Below, piece after piece: positions 11,790 through 23,905 of a stretch of DNA of 64,000 nt. The DNA is taken from assembly GCA_014526335.1 (NCBI GenBank), contig JACTAT010000363.1, positions 124,001-188,000 of the forward strand. Direction: 5' to 3'. A program made the position numbers and the translations under genes. How positions within the stretch are numbered: the first letter of the stretch is position 1; every line of letters starts with the position of its first letter. Under the pieces are notes generated by a model, which was given only the letters and a program-made list of their open reading frames with translations, did not search any database and was not told the DNA's origin. The stretch is from Chrysaora quinquecirrha. Its lineage: Eukaryota > Cnidaria > Scyphozoa > Semaeostomeae > Pelagiidae.

Positions 11790-12400
11790 TTAACATTGGC
11801 GAAGGTGGTGAGTTATGTTGGCCGAAAGGTCCCCAAGGGTTGGCCGAATCGTCTCGGCAACGGCAGCGGCTTCTGGGTTTGTAGTGGCTGACTGCAGGTT
11901 TTTAGCAACACTGTTAAATTCTGGACCGGAGTAGACTATTTTGAAACCATTTTTAAACTCTTTGAGGGCTTTATCGATTCTGCCGGAAGTGGAGGGAGCT
12001 TGCTAGCTTCAGAGTATAAATTATTGTGAAGGAAGCTCATACCTGGTTCTTGCAGAGTTGGCATGGGGAGGACTGGGTTCTGACTTGAACTAGTTTCTTT
12101 TCTGCTTTCGCTTCGATGTGTATTTGGAGCCACGATGGATGATGTAGGCGAGAGCTGCTGGGCTGCTGTGGGTTCTGGCACCGGGATTTGCTCTCTTTGG
12201 ATCGGCGGCTGCTGCAAAGAGTGAACTTCTTCTCGTATCATAGTCCTCGCCTCTTCTCGATTTATCAATTACTTGACCGCATGTCTTCTGTCGCTTGGCT
12301 TGTCGGGGGTTGATTCTCATTTGAATGCCCTTGCCTTGGTTCACCGGCATCCGTCGGTAAGGATGAAGGGCCTGCATCACCATTTAAAAAAAAAATCAAA
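11790..12400 (-). pseudogene. Gag-like retroelement ORF fragment, family not recognised
   Basis: A Gln/Pro/Ser-rich frame runs from 12268 (NREEARTMIREEVHSLQQPP) to about 11960. After a one-base shift it continues as KALKEFKNGFKIVYSGPEF and NLQSATTNPEAAAVAETIR to about 11800. Upstream of 12268 the frame is stopped but keeps similar composition. Low-complexity N-terminal and helical C-terminal parts next to retroelements suggest a gag-like protein, possibly of a DIRS-type element. I do not recognise a defined domain. Confidence 0.4.
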
Positions 12401-13979
12401 CAACCTCTTTCAATAGCTCCTTACTTGCCGGAAGACGACAAGTGGTAGTGATCTGCTTTTCTGCGTAAAAGGCGAAAACTTCATTTCTTCCAGTCCCTAA
12501 GGGACATGAGCTCGTCCGGTTTACGATTCATGTTAGAAGAATTCTGCATTTTATTGCTCACGGCGAAAGAACCGAGATCAGATTAAAAACACCAATGTAC
12601 TTCAACGAAAGCAGTAATAGACTGTCGGGTCGGAGGGCAATGCCGTGGAAGGCGTGTCAACTGACCGGGATTAAAACAGAGGCTAAAGGGTGAAAACGAG
12701 GTTCCGCTTTCTCCGTGCCTAAATGCTGCGATTATGGAATTAAATCATTGCGGTTTCAAGGGCCAGAAATATGGAGCTCACTTCCTGCTGAAAAAATCAG
12801 CTCAAAATGAAAAACAGTTCAAAAAATAGTCAAGACTTGGTTTCTTGATAACAAATATGCATGCTCATTCTGCGATATGCAGTAGAATACAGAAATAAAA
12901 ACAACCTATGTAGTTTGCTTTATGTTAGTTAACATTAGTGCCAAAACACTACTGTACAAATAACATTAAAGAATTTTACAATAGCTACAATATAAATCAT
13001 GATCATGATGCTGATGATGATGATCATTATATCATAACCATCACCATTATCATTATAATCGTTATCGCCGTCATGATGAACAACAATAGACATCTTTCAC
13101 CATTTCAACGAAGTTTGTGAACGACTTGACTGTGAGCAAAGTGCAGATTGTTCCATTTCAAACACGGTTTGAAATTTTGTGGTCAAAAACTATGGATGGG
13201 GAGCTAAAAAACATCTTTTAACACGAGGGTCCCTAATTTCGCGCCACCCCTCATTGCCTTTCAGAACCGAAACTCACTTTCCCGTGTGATAGATATCATG
13301 TCACACCTATGACACACTATTGTTCTTGTCTTTGGAGCAAGAGGAAAGTTAAAACCACCTAGCAGGAGCTCATCTATAAAACAGACACTGGAGAGGGTGC
13401 AGCTTACAGCTTGAGTGACATGACATAAGGCTCAATCTCGTGTTACTCAGCCACATGTGAGTTCATAATGGCGCTTTAGCAGCAGAATAATGAGACAGAT
13501 ACAAAAACATAAAATCAAAATGGAAACAACTTTCCATTCGGAATTCCACGTGTCCTGTAGCCAGTGGTAAAGCTATTCATATTAAAAGAACCGCAAAGGG
13601 TTCTGTATTCTATATTCAAATGCCTATAGCTTTTGAAAGGCAAATCAAACAATATAAGTGTTTTACAATTTTTATGCACGTTCAAATGATACAATCTGCG
13701 ATACAAAATTCGCTTGGCAGATTTTCACGGACCATAGCCATGTAACGTCATTGATTACTTCATAAAGGCTAGTTAGCGAGAATGCTCCTAGAAAAAGCAC
13801 TTGTAGATTTCCCGTTACCCGATTTGCCAGAATGTTATTAAAAATTCCCAGCCTAATATGAAAAAAAAAATGAATATTTAAATGCTTATGCAGAAAATAA
13901 AAGTGCTACAAACTTCTTTTTGGGATAGAATTGATTCTAGCCAAATACTTAGTACAAATTATCGTACTCAGTTTGACAC
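12401..13979. other. Downstream flank of GPD1; microsatellite, no other gene
   Basis: This lies just past the GPD1 stop on the minus strand, so part is probably 3' untranslated sequence. I could not place a polyadenylation site with confidence. At about 12998-13070 there is an imperfect trinucleotide stretch of ATG/ATC units. No other coding sequence is supported. Confidence 0.4.
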
Positions 13980-14067
13980 TTAAAAGTGATTACACAATGT
14001 CTCTATAAGACTTGAAGGCGGCTCATCTTCATATAAGATCCGGTAAATTGATGTCATCAAAGGAAAG
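13980..14067 (-). CDS. GPD1: Glycerol-3-phosphate dehydrogenase (NAD+), last coding exon
   Basis: Terminal exon of the GPD1-type enzyme, which interconverts dihydroxyacetone phosphate and glycerol 3-phosphate with NADH in the cytosol. The intron acceptor TTTCAG ends at 14068. The first base completes the Arg codon opened by the exon at 21630-21736. The exon then reads FPLMTSIYRILYEDEPPSSL and IETLCNHF, then TAA (13980-13982). The start matches the FPL...V(Y)xIC-like C-terminal helix of the family, which in many animals ends in NHPEHM; here the protein stops at NHF, slightly shorter. Splice phase and order agree with the other minus-strand exons. Confidence 0.85.
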
Positions 14068-15864
14068 CTGAAACAAAAGATCAAAATTGACGTTTGTCTT
14101 ATTATATTGTAGTATACTATTTATTCATTATATCATTACAGGAGGAACAACTGACACTCAGATATAAAAAAGCGGCTTTCAGGGATTCAGGATGCATTCG
14201 GAGAGCTAAATATAGTAAAAATGAAAAAATCAAAGTGAAATGCATGGTATAGAACTAAAGAACAGCCAGTAAGTTTCATTTAAGTGCTATGCAACGAAAT
14301 ATTCTATATTTATTTTCGACGGCAATGAATTTCATGCAAAGGTTAAGTCAAATACACCGTTGTTTCTATATGAAAACTCGCTCTTGTTCTTATAAAACTA
14401 CGGGTGAAGGGTGAAAATGTTTTGCTTTCAGTACTTTATTAGCTATTTCTTGACAATTAAACCTGCTTCAATTAGATGAAATCACTGGCAGAGTCCAATA
14501 GATCCCGGTTAGAGCAGGGGGGTTTAACTGGAATGAATGCCACTATTTTTTTGTTGGTTTATTTGGGGAGGGCAAGAAAGTACCCCTCTCTAAGGATACC
14601 TTTTGCTGCCCTTCTAATTTCACCGAGTATGGTTTATTTCAAAGGAACTTCATCAATGAAATTTGCCATGCAGGATGATTCTTTACAAGATTCTGCCGGC
14701 TATATCAATAGGGTAGAGTATACCAAGGTAAGGCCCTCGATATTCGTATCAAGTTGAAGGCTCGATTTCAAGTGCGTTTTCCTCTCACCGTCATTAATTT
14801 TGCTCTCCCTGCCCTCTCTTATCCCTTTATACAGCACGTTTTGAAATCCTTAATCCAGAGCCATAAAATCTTCAGGGTAATTAGATATTGGCACCATATA
14901 CTCAAATTGAGTGAGGAAATGCTTTTGGGGGGTATGTGCAATTTAGAAAATTTTATTTCCCCGAGGGACAATATCCCTGGGTAGCGTCCACCTTAGCTAA
15001 ATATTTTGATTGGCAGGATCAAACGAGAAAGCAATCAAAACGCTTCAAGAAAAGTGCTTACTTCCCTACACCAAAGTAGCAAGCATTGCAGAAATTAAAC
15101 TTTTCGATTTACAGCCAGAGCAAAAATTTAGACGCAAGTCAGAAATTGACGAGGTGCTTTTCCAGAATTTTGAACTCCATCACTTCGAAGCAACCAGGAA
15201 GCCAAAAGAACTGTTCTCTTAGGTCGAAAAGCAGTACTCAACATAACATAGCTCAAAATCAGGCTTATCTGGGAGAAAAATTGACCTGGAATTTATTTAT
15301 TCAACAAAATAAATTCACTTCAATATTTAGTTGCAATATGGCAGCAACCATGCTGTATAAAGGGTTTAATTTAGAAATATATTCAATATTTGATTTACAT
15401 ATAACCTTTTCCTTATTGTTCTTGCTTTCTGTCCCTCTACTATCTACTTCTCATCTTCGGTTTTCACGCGGCTCTTTCTCCGCAGTGACAGGTGCATTGG
15501 CCGGAAACTGTGTTTTGCAGCTTCAATCACCGACTTTAAACGTGTAGTTTTAATTTAACGTGAAATGAACTAAGCACCTACTTCCTGACACTCAGCTCCT
15601 GGTGAGTATTAACAAAATATAAAGTCATGCTATTTTATTCTATGAAAGAGCAATCTCTAAGAGGTCCGGTAGAAATTTAGCTTTATCCAAATTCTAACCG
15701 AATTTTTAACAATAAAAAATGTCTTGGAAACCGACCTTCACCTAGACAGAATTTGGAGAGATGTTTTTTTGATGCCTTTGCCACAGCTTGCCTGATGAAA
15801 ACAAAACTTTTCGGAAAGGAGCTCTGTGAATGGTTCCTCAAAAAGGCAAACAAACTCGCTCATA

Positions 15865-16105
15865 AAAACGGAAACGCCGGTCTCAGTAGACAGAAAGAGG
15901 TCGTTTTCACACTTAGAGTGATCGAAATTCTATTGATTATCTAAAAAGTTGATGGATGTTAACACAAACGAGTCCAGATTCACTTTCAAATTGATGCATC
16001 TCGACCTTAATCTCGGTTTATATTCAGGCATTAATTTTTTGTTTAGACCTGTTACTTTAGTTAACACTCGGAGGAGTACCAAATGACAAAGGCTTAAGTG
16101 TATTC
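15865..16105 (+). repeat. Dispersed repeat, decayed copy
   Basis: Contains a tract (GTAGACAGAAAGAGGTCG-like, near 15885) and, 180 bp on, ACTCGGAGGAGTACCAAATG. Both are related to the repeat at 43250-43560 and 21040-21300. This copy is diverged and its ends are not defined. Non-coding. Confidence 0.45.
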
Positions 16106-17599
16106 AAAGATTTTTTCGCTTTTCCTCACAAACTGAAGACTGCCTCTCTACGTGAAAATTGAACTAAATATATTGCGGCTAGTTATCCGCATTGAAAGAG
16201 AACGGCAAACTGTTAAGGACAACTGTACCGAATGCAATATACAGTGACATTGAGATATATTCGGAAAACTGTTACATAGGGTATTGCAGGGAAACATGAC
16301 CCAGCAGATTACAACGACCTATAGAAAGTACTACACAACAATACTGCCATGAGGCTATGCTACAATCGTGGTAAAAATCGTGCGAGACAACGTTTTGATA
16401 GCGCCAACCACCCACCACTGTATGTTTGGTATTTTAGCCACAGAGCCTTTTTGGAAATTAGCACGATATACATTATGCGAAGTTGCTGGATATATGCTTA
16501 AAGGCAGTAGGTCCGGTTGAATTTCAATGGCGAATTCCTTACGGCCGTACATAATACGCACGAGAGATTTTTGCAAATCGCTCTGTCCTTCCAAACAACC
16601 AGAGCCCATTTTCACACTATCTACTATCAACTGCAACTATAAACTATTCCATTATCAACAATTTTCTGCACAGCGAGCGACTTGCAAATGCAAAGCAGAG
16701 TGAGCATTGGCGGAGCAAATGAAATTACCGAAGAAACAAAGCCAGATAATACGCTAAAAATGTTGGCAGAATTCATCCAGGGTTATCGCAAACTCGAATC
16801 AAACCTGATATGATTGAGCTACAATTCGTGTTTGCTCCTGTGTGAGATATTCAGGATATTTGCTCTCATTTACAGTCTTGTGAAGACTGTTTGCGGAATT
16901 GGTTTGAAAGTAGTAGGGCGACACGTTTTCACACTGCATAAAATATGCTGTCTTAACGAAATTTTTTGTATTGGATGAGAGTTTTCGGTGGAAATCGAGC
17001 GTTTCTCTTTTTAAATGATGAGGTAAACGGAGGCTAAAAACATGCATAGGCCTGTTTACGTTCTGCTGCAGCAAGACGCATTATTCTATTTAAAGGAAAT
17101 TCAAATTTGAACAAATCAATTTCTAAAGATGCTCTTTTTATATTCAACCTGGTATGAAGTATATAAGAAAAAGCAACATCGTTATAATTACTTGCATCAC
17201 AACATCAATTGTTCCTTCAACCAGTAGCTGAAGGGGATAGACTGCTTTTAATGGAGTTTCTACACGACGCGACAAAAACTTGAAGATCAATAACGTCTTT
17301 GGGCCATCGCGTGTCTTTTGGTGGGGGTTCGTTAGATGTTTATTAACAGTAACAGAAATCGAAGTTTTACGACTGTTTTCGCGTGTTATTGCTACTTATA
17401 TTTTAAAATGGTTGATAGCGACGGGGAAGTTTCTTTAAATGCGAAAAGGGCTCGAGCCATTTATCTGATTTCCTATTTTGTCAAGCACAGTTCTGTTCCT
17501 CTGTTTTAGTCCAAGGTCCTTAGTGTACAATGATGTTCCTAAGTTTCAAATTAGTTAGTGTACAGCAGTTCTCTTTGTCTATGGTCTGTGTTCCTTAAA

Positions 17600-18590
17600 T
17601 AGTCCTGAAATAATTGATGGTCTTCCGTCCCATTCCTTGGTCCTGTTCCTCAGACTTGTTATTGTTCAGATTTTCTATCCAATTCCTTGGTCCTGTTCCT
17701 CAGACTTATTGTTCATGTTCGTTAGTCCTTAAACTATTCATTGGGTCCCGTCCCATTTCTTTGTCCTGTTTCTTATTCCTGAAATTATTGATAGTCTTCA
17801 GTCCCGTTCCTTTATCCTGTTCCTTAGTCCTGAAATTATTCATGGTCTTCAGTCCCGTTCCTTTATCCTGTTCCTTAGTCCTGAAATTATTCATGGTCTT
17901 CAGTCCCGTTCCTGTATCCTGTTCCTTAGTCCTGAAATTATTCAGGGTCCTCAATCAAGTTCCTTAGTCTAGTTCCTAAACTTTGTTATATTCACATTCC
18001 TCAGTCATGAAATTATTCATGGTCTTCAGTCCCATTCCTTAGTCCTGTTCCTCAGTCCTGAAATTACTCATGGTCTTTGGTTCCATTCTTAAGTCCTGGT
18101 CGTCAGTCCTGATATTACTCATGGTCTTCAGTCCCATTCCTTAGTCCTGTTCCTCAGTCCTGAAATTACTCATGGTCTTCAATCCCATTCCTCAGTTCTG
18201 TTCCTCAGTCCTGAAATTACTCATGGTCTTCAGTCCCATTCCTTAGTCCTGTTCCTCAGTCCTGAAATTACTCATGGTCTTCAGTCCCATTCCTCAGTTC
18301 TGTTCCTCAGTCCTGAAATTACTCATGGTCTTCGATCCCATTCTTAAGTCCTGTTTGTTAGTCCTGAAATTACTCATGGTCTTCAGTCCCATTCCTTAGT
18401 CCTGTTCCTCAGTCCTGAAATTACTCATGTCTTCAGTTCCACTCCTGATTCTGTTCCTCAGTCCTGAAATTGCTCGGTCGTAAGTCTCATTCCGTAGCCC
18501 TGTTCCTCAGTCCTGAAATTATTCACGGTATTCAGCCCCCTCCCTTAGTGCTGTTCCTCCGCGTGTTTCTAAGCCTGTTGGTTAGTCCAT
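17600..18590 (+). repeat. 51-bp minisatellite array
   Basis: About 19 tandem copies of a 51-bp unit built from CCTGAAATTACTCATGGTCT, TCAGTCCCATTCCTTAGTCC and TGTTCCTCAGT. Units in 18000-18450 are very alike; those at the edges are diverged. The array is preceded (17487-17590) by a conserved leader containing TTTTAGTCCAAGGTCCTTAG. The same unit recurs at 45530-46560 in inverse orientation and at 62600-63260. Long reading frames across the array are a consequence of the period (51 is divisible by three) and are not genes. Confidence 0.92.
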
Positions 18591-19059
18591 TTTCTCATTC
18601 TGCGGAAAGTTTTAGCTTTCTTGGCTTCCTTGTTTCCTTCCCTCTGAAATGATCCTTGATAAAAACCATAGCAATAAAAAAGATTGAAGGCATTCTCCGT
18701 CTGATCATGGAGATTCGGTCCCGTGTCAGGAATTTGGGTTTACTGCAGGATACTGTTTGTCTTTTGGTAGTTTAGTAGTCCTGTTTGTCCTGTAGGAAAT
18801 TCTTATTTGTTTCTAATTCCCCACGAGATAGACTATAGACTGTAGAATAAACACAACCGATTTTTGCTCGAGGACTGTATTAGTTTCGATTATATTGATT
18901 TACGTAATATAACACTCAAAATTAAACAAAAACAAAAAGCATATTAAAAGTCTTTGAAATATAAAGAAACCCAAAAAAGTCATAAATGAAATGTTCTGAC
19001 AGATTCTTGACAGTCCTTTAGTAGTTTGATAGTCCTGTTTCATACTGCATAGTCAGATA

Positions 19060-19560
19060 ACTTATACTTCAGGATGGCATTTGGTTTTTTTGGCTTTCAA
19101 ATGCATTCTTCACAAACGTTATCAAAAGGGTTTTTGTTTTGCTTTGAATGAAACGCAATTCTAAATAAGCTTTTGAAATCAGGTAATGGCATTTTGTTTC
19201 GATTGAAAGAGGTAAAAGCATTAACACAATGCGATTCAAGCCAGTTGACTGAATTTTACTGTAAACATCAACGTTAAAACCATTTTAGATCTATAACATA
19301 CAGTAAGCAAGCAATCAACGTCTGGGGTGTAGACAAAAGATTCTAATGGGGCAAGACAATACCTTGTGACAAAGGAAGGGGCTTTTCCTCCGTTTACCCC
19401 AGAAACGGTAGCAGTTAGGAAAGATATTGCAAGCGATGGCTCAACTTCGGAATAGGTTGCAGAGAAGGGTGCAGGTTTGAGAAGGGTAACATAAACGGCC
19501 ACAGAGAAGATGCTCTCACAAAATTGTTGCCTTGAATACTACAAAATTAGTATATAGCCC
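19060..19560 (+). repeat. Composite repeat core, copy 1
   Basis: Homologous to 61680-62365 (same strand) and 44535-45240 (inverse). Shared blocks are GATGGCATTTGG, TTTTGAAATCAGGTAATGGC, GCCAGTTGACTGAAT, and a TTACCCCAGAAAC box near 19394. A terminal block ends in TAGTATATAGCCCTTGCC. It is followed by a 15-bp minisatellite (CCTCCGCCTCAAGGA-type, about 19575-19640) and the leader of the 51-bp arrays (19740-19795). The tRNA-like part seen in other copies is missing here. Confidence 0.75.
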
Positions 19561-19794
19561 TTGCCTGTGTAAGATCACCACCTCGCAAGGACCTCCGCCT
19601 CAAAGACCTCCACCTCAAGGTCCTCCGCCTTAAAAGGACTGTGTCTTCAATTTGATGAGAAAAGTCATAGCTCTTTTTCTCTGGTCTTGGGTATTGGTTC
19701 TAGGGCCTCTTACCTAATGCCACTGAAGGTCAATGTCCTCTGTTTTAGTCCAAGGTCCTTAGTCCGCCATGATGTTCCCAAGTTTCAAATTAGT

Positions 19795-20312
19795 TCAGAC
19801 GCGGAAGTCATGGCGAGGGTCACGGTCACGCACAGCAGGCGAACTTTCCTTGCATAATGTTTCTTTCAACGACAGAAAGGAAATATCCATGAAAGTAAAA
19901 CAAAAAAATCATTTTCGTTGTCTGCACAGAGAAGCAAAACCCCTCATTCCGGGTCCAAAACTTACAAATTAATTTTAATTTTTTATCATTTCGTAAGAAA
20001 ACCTTGTTAGGAAATGAAAACATCTGAAATTGAAATAAATTTTGACACAAGTTTGGTTTGACAGGCGAGTGAAATGTGTTCATGCCGGGCGATTGTGTCA
20101 ATTTGCAGCAATGACGTAGATAAAACAAGAAAGGTTAGCCCCATTACCCCAGCGTCTGCAGCCGATACGAAAAGACGAAGTAGTTTTGGCTCGCCTACCC
20201 AAGGGGCGGCGTCAACGTGCGAAAACCGCATCTCGAAAGATGGCACGGCCTCACTAAACTCGCTTCTACAAAATTGGTCGCGTGGCAACCATCATTTTAA
20301 TATATAGGGAAT
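19795..20312 (+). repeat. Second repeat type, copy shared with 63505-64000
   Basis: From CAGACGCGGAAGTCATGGCG to CGCGTGGCAACCATCATTTT this block matches the window's last 500 bp almost throughout. It includes the box GGTTAGCCCCATTACCCCAG (20133-20152) and ends in the same motif as the composite cores (CAAAATTGGTC...TTTAATATATAG). Reading frames in both orientations here are fortuitous. Probably a non-autonomous element or a variant of the composite family. Confidence 0.7.
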
Positions 20313-20477
20313 AACAACGTGGGAGATCATGACGCAAAGAATATAGACTTTCACGAGAGATAATTTAACTGAAGGCTGTCCCAGAAAAGCGGATGTTAAC
20401 CGCAGATCGCCAATATAAAAATTGGCAGGTAGGGCAGAAATGCATCTGTACCGAGGCGCCACTTACTTAAAGGTTTT

Positions 20478-21265
20478 TTCTCCGACACTCCTCAGAATAT
20501 AAACTGCACAAACAGACCGAAACACTTGAAAAGGGCAGAATTTATACCCAGATGCGGATGGAAATGCACCAACCAGAAAGAGCAGCTGAATTGGCATTAT
20601 GTTTTGAATGCCAATCTGTTCGTTCAATGTTCACCCTGGTATAGACCTATAGCGCGAATCCTTATAGTCTCGTCCAAAGGCACGTTAGCTGAAACGCCGC
20701 TAACGTTGAAGGAACACATAAAAGAGTCTGATTGAAGGTTTTGAATAACATTAGCAAGAAAAAGAATCCGAAATACAATTTTTTTAACAGAATTGAAGAA
20801 CAAGTGCTAAAAATTCCGAAAGCCATTTTGCAAGCTCACGTTGAGCTGGAGCATTTTAAATCTTTTTTTCTACAAAGAATCGCCCCTTTAGTTTCAATGT
20901 GGAGAGATTAAAAAACCCCTAAGTGAAAAGACATTGCTTTGCCAATGATTTTAAAACAATCCCCGCTGTAATTGCTGTAATTACTTGCACAACAATGAGG
21001 GTTATCGAGCAAATGTTGTTCTATGGACGGATCATGTTTGAGGGTGGCAGATTCTTTGTAGACAGCAAGAGTTCATTTTCTCACTTGGAGTCTTTGATTA
21101 ATTCTATTGATCTTCCCGCTGTAGCCAGCAAGCTGACTGGTGTTTAAAACACAATGCCAATTCAAATGCTCTTTTTGATTGGTGCATATTGGTATAAATT
21201 TCGCCTTTTTCAATTCTTTCAGTCTGTTTCTGATGTTTATACTCAGAGGAGTGTCAAATGAAAAA
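20478..21265. repeat. Inverted repeat of a dispersed element
   Basis: The segment 20478-20612 (GACACTCCTCAGAATATAAA onward) is the diverged reverse complement of 21135-21265 (its end reads TTTATACTCAGAGGAGTGTC), with about 525 bp between. A third related copy lies at 43250-43560. The spacer shows no gene. It may be one element with long inverted ends, or two copies inserted head to head. Confidence 0.6.
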
Positions 21266-21629
21266 AGCATTTTATGTATGCCCGAAAATGTTTCCGCGGT
21301 TTATATTATTAATTGTTGCACATTGTGAGCATAGCCCCCTGTAAATAAACTTTTTCAACTGAGGGGCTACAACGGAAATGAAATGAAACAGCGAGATTTA
21401 CTCGACGATTTTATTGGGCTGTCATCTCAGTGGAATTATCGTTGACTCTCTGATGATCTAGTCTAGATACGAATCACATCAAGTACGGTATGCCACTGGT
21501 GGTCAAACGTGATCATTTTAAACGAAATTGTTCAATTCTAGATCAGTAGAAATTATTGGTGCAATACGAAGTATATCTGCAAAACAGGATTTGATATTTT
21601 GCGCTAGAAAAAATGAAACATTCACTTAC

Positions 21630-21736
21630 CGATGCTCCAATTTTTCTTTCTTCAGCAAAAGGTTAACCTGATAAGCTGTTTGAGGTCCCTGCAATTTCTG
21701 CCCATTCAACAATTTCTCCTCTAGAAATTCTATGGG
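21630..21736 (-). CDS. GPD1: Glycerol-3-phosphate dehydrogenase (NAD+), penultimate coding exon
   Basis: A 107-nt exon with acceptor TTTTAG before 21736 and donor GTAAGT after 21630. It starts in phase 0 and reads PIEFLEEKLLNGQKLQGPQT then AYQVNLLLKKEKLEH. The last two bases (CG) are completed to Arg by the next exon at 14067. LNGQKLQGP is a signature of metazoan GPD1-type enzymes. The exon ends in the same helix that continues into FPL of the final exon. No frame damage is visible. The neighbours are repeats within the flanking introns. Confidence 0.93.
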
Positions 21737-22469
21737 CTAAAATGAATAGAAAAGACTCTCTTTAGAATAAGCATGGCATGCGTTAGTTAAAAAAGATTTC
21801 GGATTAAATTGATAGCAGAACATATTAAGCAGATTTGAGGTGCTAAGACTGGTCCGCCATGTCATGAACCGATGTACTAGAAAATGTCTGCACAGTGTAC
21901 ATCCAAATCTAAAAATCATTCATAGAATTAATCTAAGACAGGAGACCGTCATCTCCGTGACTTTCAGTTACGAAAGAAAGTTGAAATTAATAACTGCAAT
22001 TCAAATAACGTGTATGTCACTGTCATTTTTTTGTTTATGTGAGTTCCTTATAGACAAAATGTTTTGCTCCAACAACATCGAAACATAAATTATTCAGAGC
22101 TGTGCTCAGCAACACGATTTGAATACGTTGCGCTATAAGCGGCTGCACAGTTTGCTTTTTGGAATCTTTCAATTGCAACACTCATAAGGATGTGCATCTT
22201 AAAGGCAGAGACAGGCAGAGAGAATATACCTATTCAGAATTTCATTTGTGCTCTTGAAAATCACAACTATGTTCTCTCCGATGGACAAATACATGTATAT
22301 CAAAATCAAGGCCAAACCATAAAACCAAGTCATAAAACCAGGCAAACACGAACAATAGAATTGCTGAAAATAAAAACAATCTAATGCACATTGCGGAAAA
22401 TATAATATAACACATTACAAAGCTATAAAGAATAACAAAGTGAAAGCTTTTGACGGTGAAGTGTCGGGC

Positions 22470-22924
22470 TTGGAGTAATTGGTGCGGCTCCAGCAGGTCA
22501 TTATCCAACAGCGGATCAACAAGCACGTCGGAGATTGAGTAAACAATTTAATATTGTAGTTATGGAGCGCTACTTCCAAAGTAAACCTATTGACGAGAAC
22601 GGAGTACCTGTCACGGGATATCCACAACGGATGCATAGACGATGATAAGAAAGAGGTATTTGCCAACTGACGGAACAGAGGTTGTCTTATTAAGCAAAAG
22701 CAAACAGTAAAAAGCCACTGTTTAACAGAAGTTGAGCTTGAATTTATCAAAATACGAGTGTTAGAGAGCAGCGACCCAATATATTAAGAAGTTGAAGTTA
22801 GAGCTGGGGATATTGAAAGAGTAGATGATGGGGCGGAGGAGAAACAGCAACTCACATGGTGGTACAAACTTAGCAGGAGAGGGAGGTTTAGATATTATAA
22901 CAGAAAGGAAACATCAGAAAGTAC
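22470..22924 (+). pseudogene. Retroelement ORF fragment, left part
   Basis: The plus strand reads GAAPAGHYPTADQQARRRLS, MERYFQSKPIDENGVPVTGY, then ERGICQLTEQRL and, after a shift, LTEVELEFIKIRVLE. The RGxxxxTEQRL...ELExI pattern resembles an ORF that precedes reverse transcriptases of some invertebrate LINE-like elements; I cannot name the family firmly. It ends at 22840-22924 with a segment (GEGGLDIITE) repeated at 24475-24560, where the ORF resumes. Stops and shifts make it non-functional. Confidence 0.5.
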
Positions 22925-23214
22925 TCCTTCATTCGGGTAGCACGTGTATTCAACTCAAAGTAATCTTTACATGAAGTACCACTAATTTATGCGCATTCAT
23001 TATACTATTAATCACTAAATTGCTCCCCCTTTTTAAGTTCTAAAATAAGTCTGAAATAAATGAACAACACGTCCAAGTATATTGTCCTCTTTCTTCAGGA
23101 TAGGCCGGATATTGGATTACCATATCGCGAAACAGTAATTCGTGATCTTTGTGATTTGGGGAAATATACATTTGCCCACTTATTGTTCTTGTTGTTTACT
23201 CTGATCTTTATTTT

Positions 23215-23905
23215 CGTCTTTTGACATACTCATATATTCTAAATCTTTAGCTGGTCTGACCTTTTTGAAACGAGAAACACTTCTTGTAGGTACTCTCTGA
23301 TCATTTTTGCTACAACTTTCGTTCTAGCTCTTTTTACTACAACATAAGTTTTTGGATTAAATTTCAGCGCTAGTTTATCTTTTTTCCTTTGCAAGCATAT
23401 AACCGTTTCTTCTGTAATATTAGATTATTTGGCGTTATGTTTTTGACCATACTATTCTTTATTCCGCTCTTTGCTTTGCATAATATTTTCTTTAGCTTCT
23501 GTATGTTTGTAGATGACTTTCTTTGATGGAATCTCAGGTAACTGTCTTCTTATCTCTCGATTGAACAATAATTAACTCAGCGATATTTTTGTTGTCATAT
23601 GCGGAGTTGGACGATAATTCAGCAAGAAACGTTGCAAGTCTTGTTTCCAGCTCTTCCCCTCTATCCTTGATGTTTTTACTAATTTCCCAATAGGCTTCAT
23701 GAATATTTCTGCATTGGCATATGTTTGAGGCCAGAATGGTGTACTTGGAATCCATTTAATTCCTAATACTTGCGTTTGACGTTTGAAATCTTCTCCGTTG
23801 AATGAAGGGCCATTGTCTGATTTTAGCTGTTTAGGAATCCCATGTGTTGAAAATATGCGATCCAGTTTCCAGTCATTACGTAGGGCCTTTCTAGGAATTC
23901 TTGCT
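23215..23905 (-). pseudogene. Gypsy integrase core and C-terminal remnant
   Basis: Integrase blocks in order are FSTHGIPKQLKSDNGPSF (catalytic Asp), LGIKWIPSTPFWPQ, NAEIFMKPIGKLVKTS (catalytic Glu region) and FLLNYRPTPH. Further down the minus strand, past stops, VICLQRKKDKLALKFNPKTY and VVVKRARTKVVAKM represent the C-terminal DNA-binding part. The HHCC zinc finger and the first Asp are missing because of the deletion joining gag to integrase. Confidence 0.8.

Larger units (their letters stand above)
14068..21629 (-). other. GPD1 intron between the last two coding exons (about 7.6 kb)
   Basis: Bounded by donor GTAAGTGAA (complement of 21621-21629) and acceptor TTTCAG at 14068. It contains a 51-bp minisatellite array, copies of the composite repeat family, and a dispersed repeat in several orientations, listed separately. 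From 14068 to about 15860 I see no element or exon. Confidence 0.75.

Noticed and set aside
20007..20307. Reading frames on both strands in the repeat at 19795-20312
   Set aside because: The frames are not conserved in the homologous copy at 63508-64000, which argues against coding.
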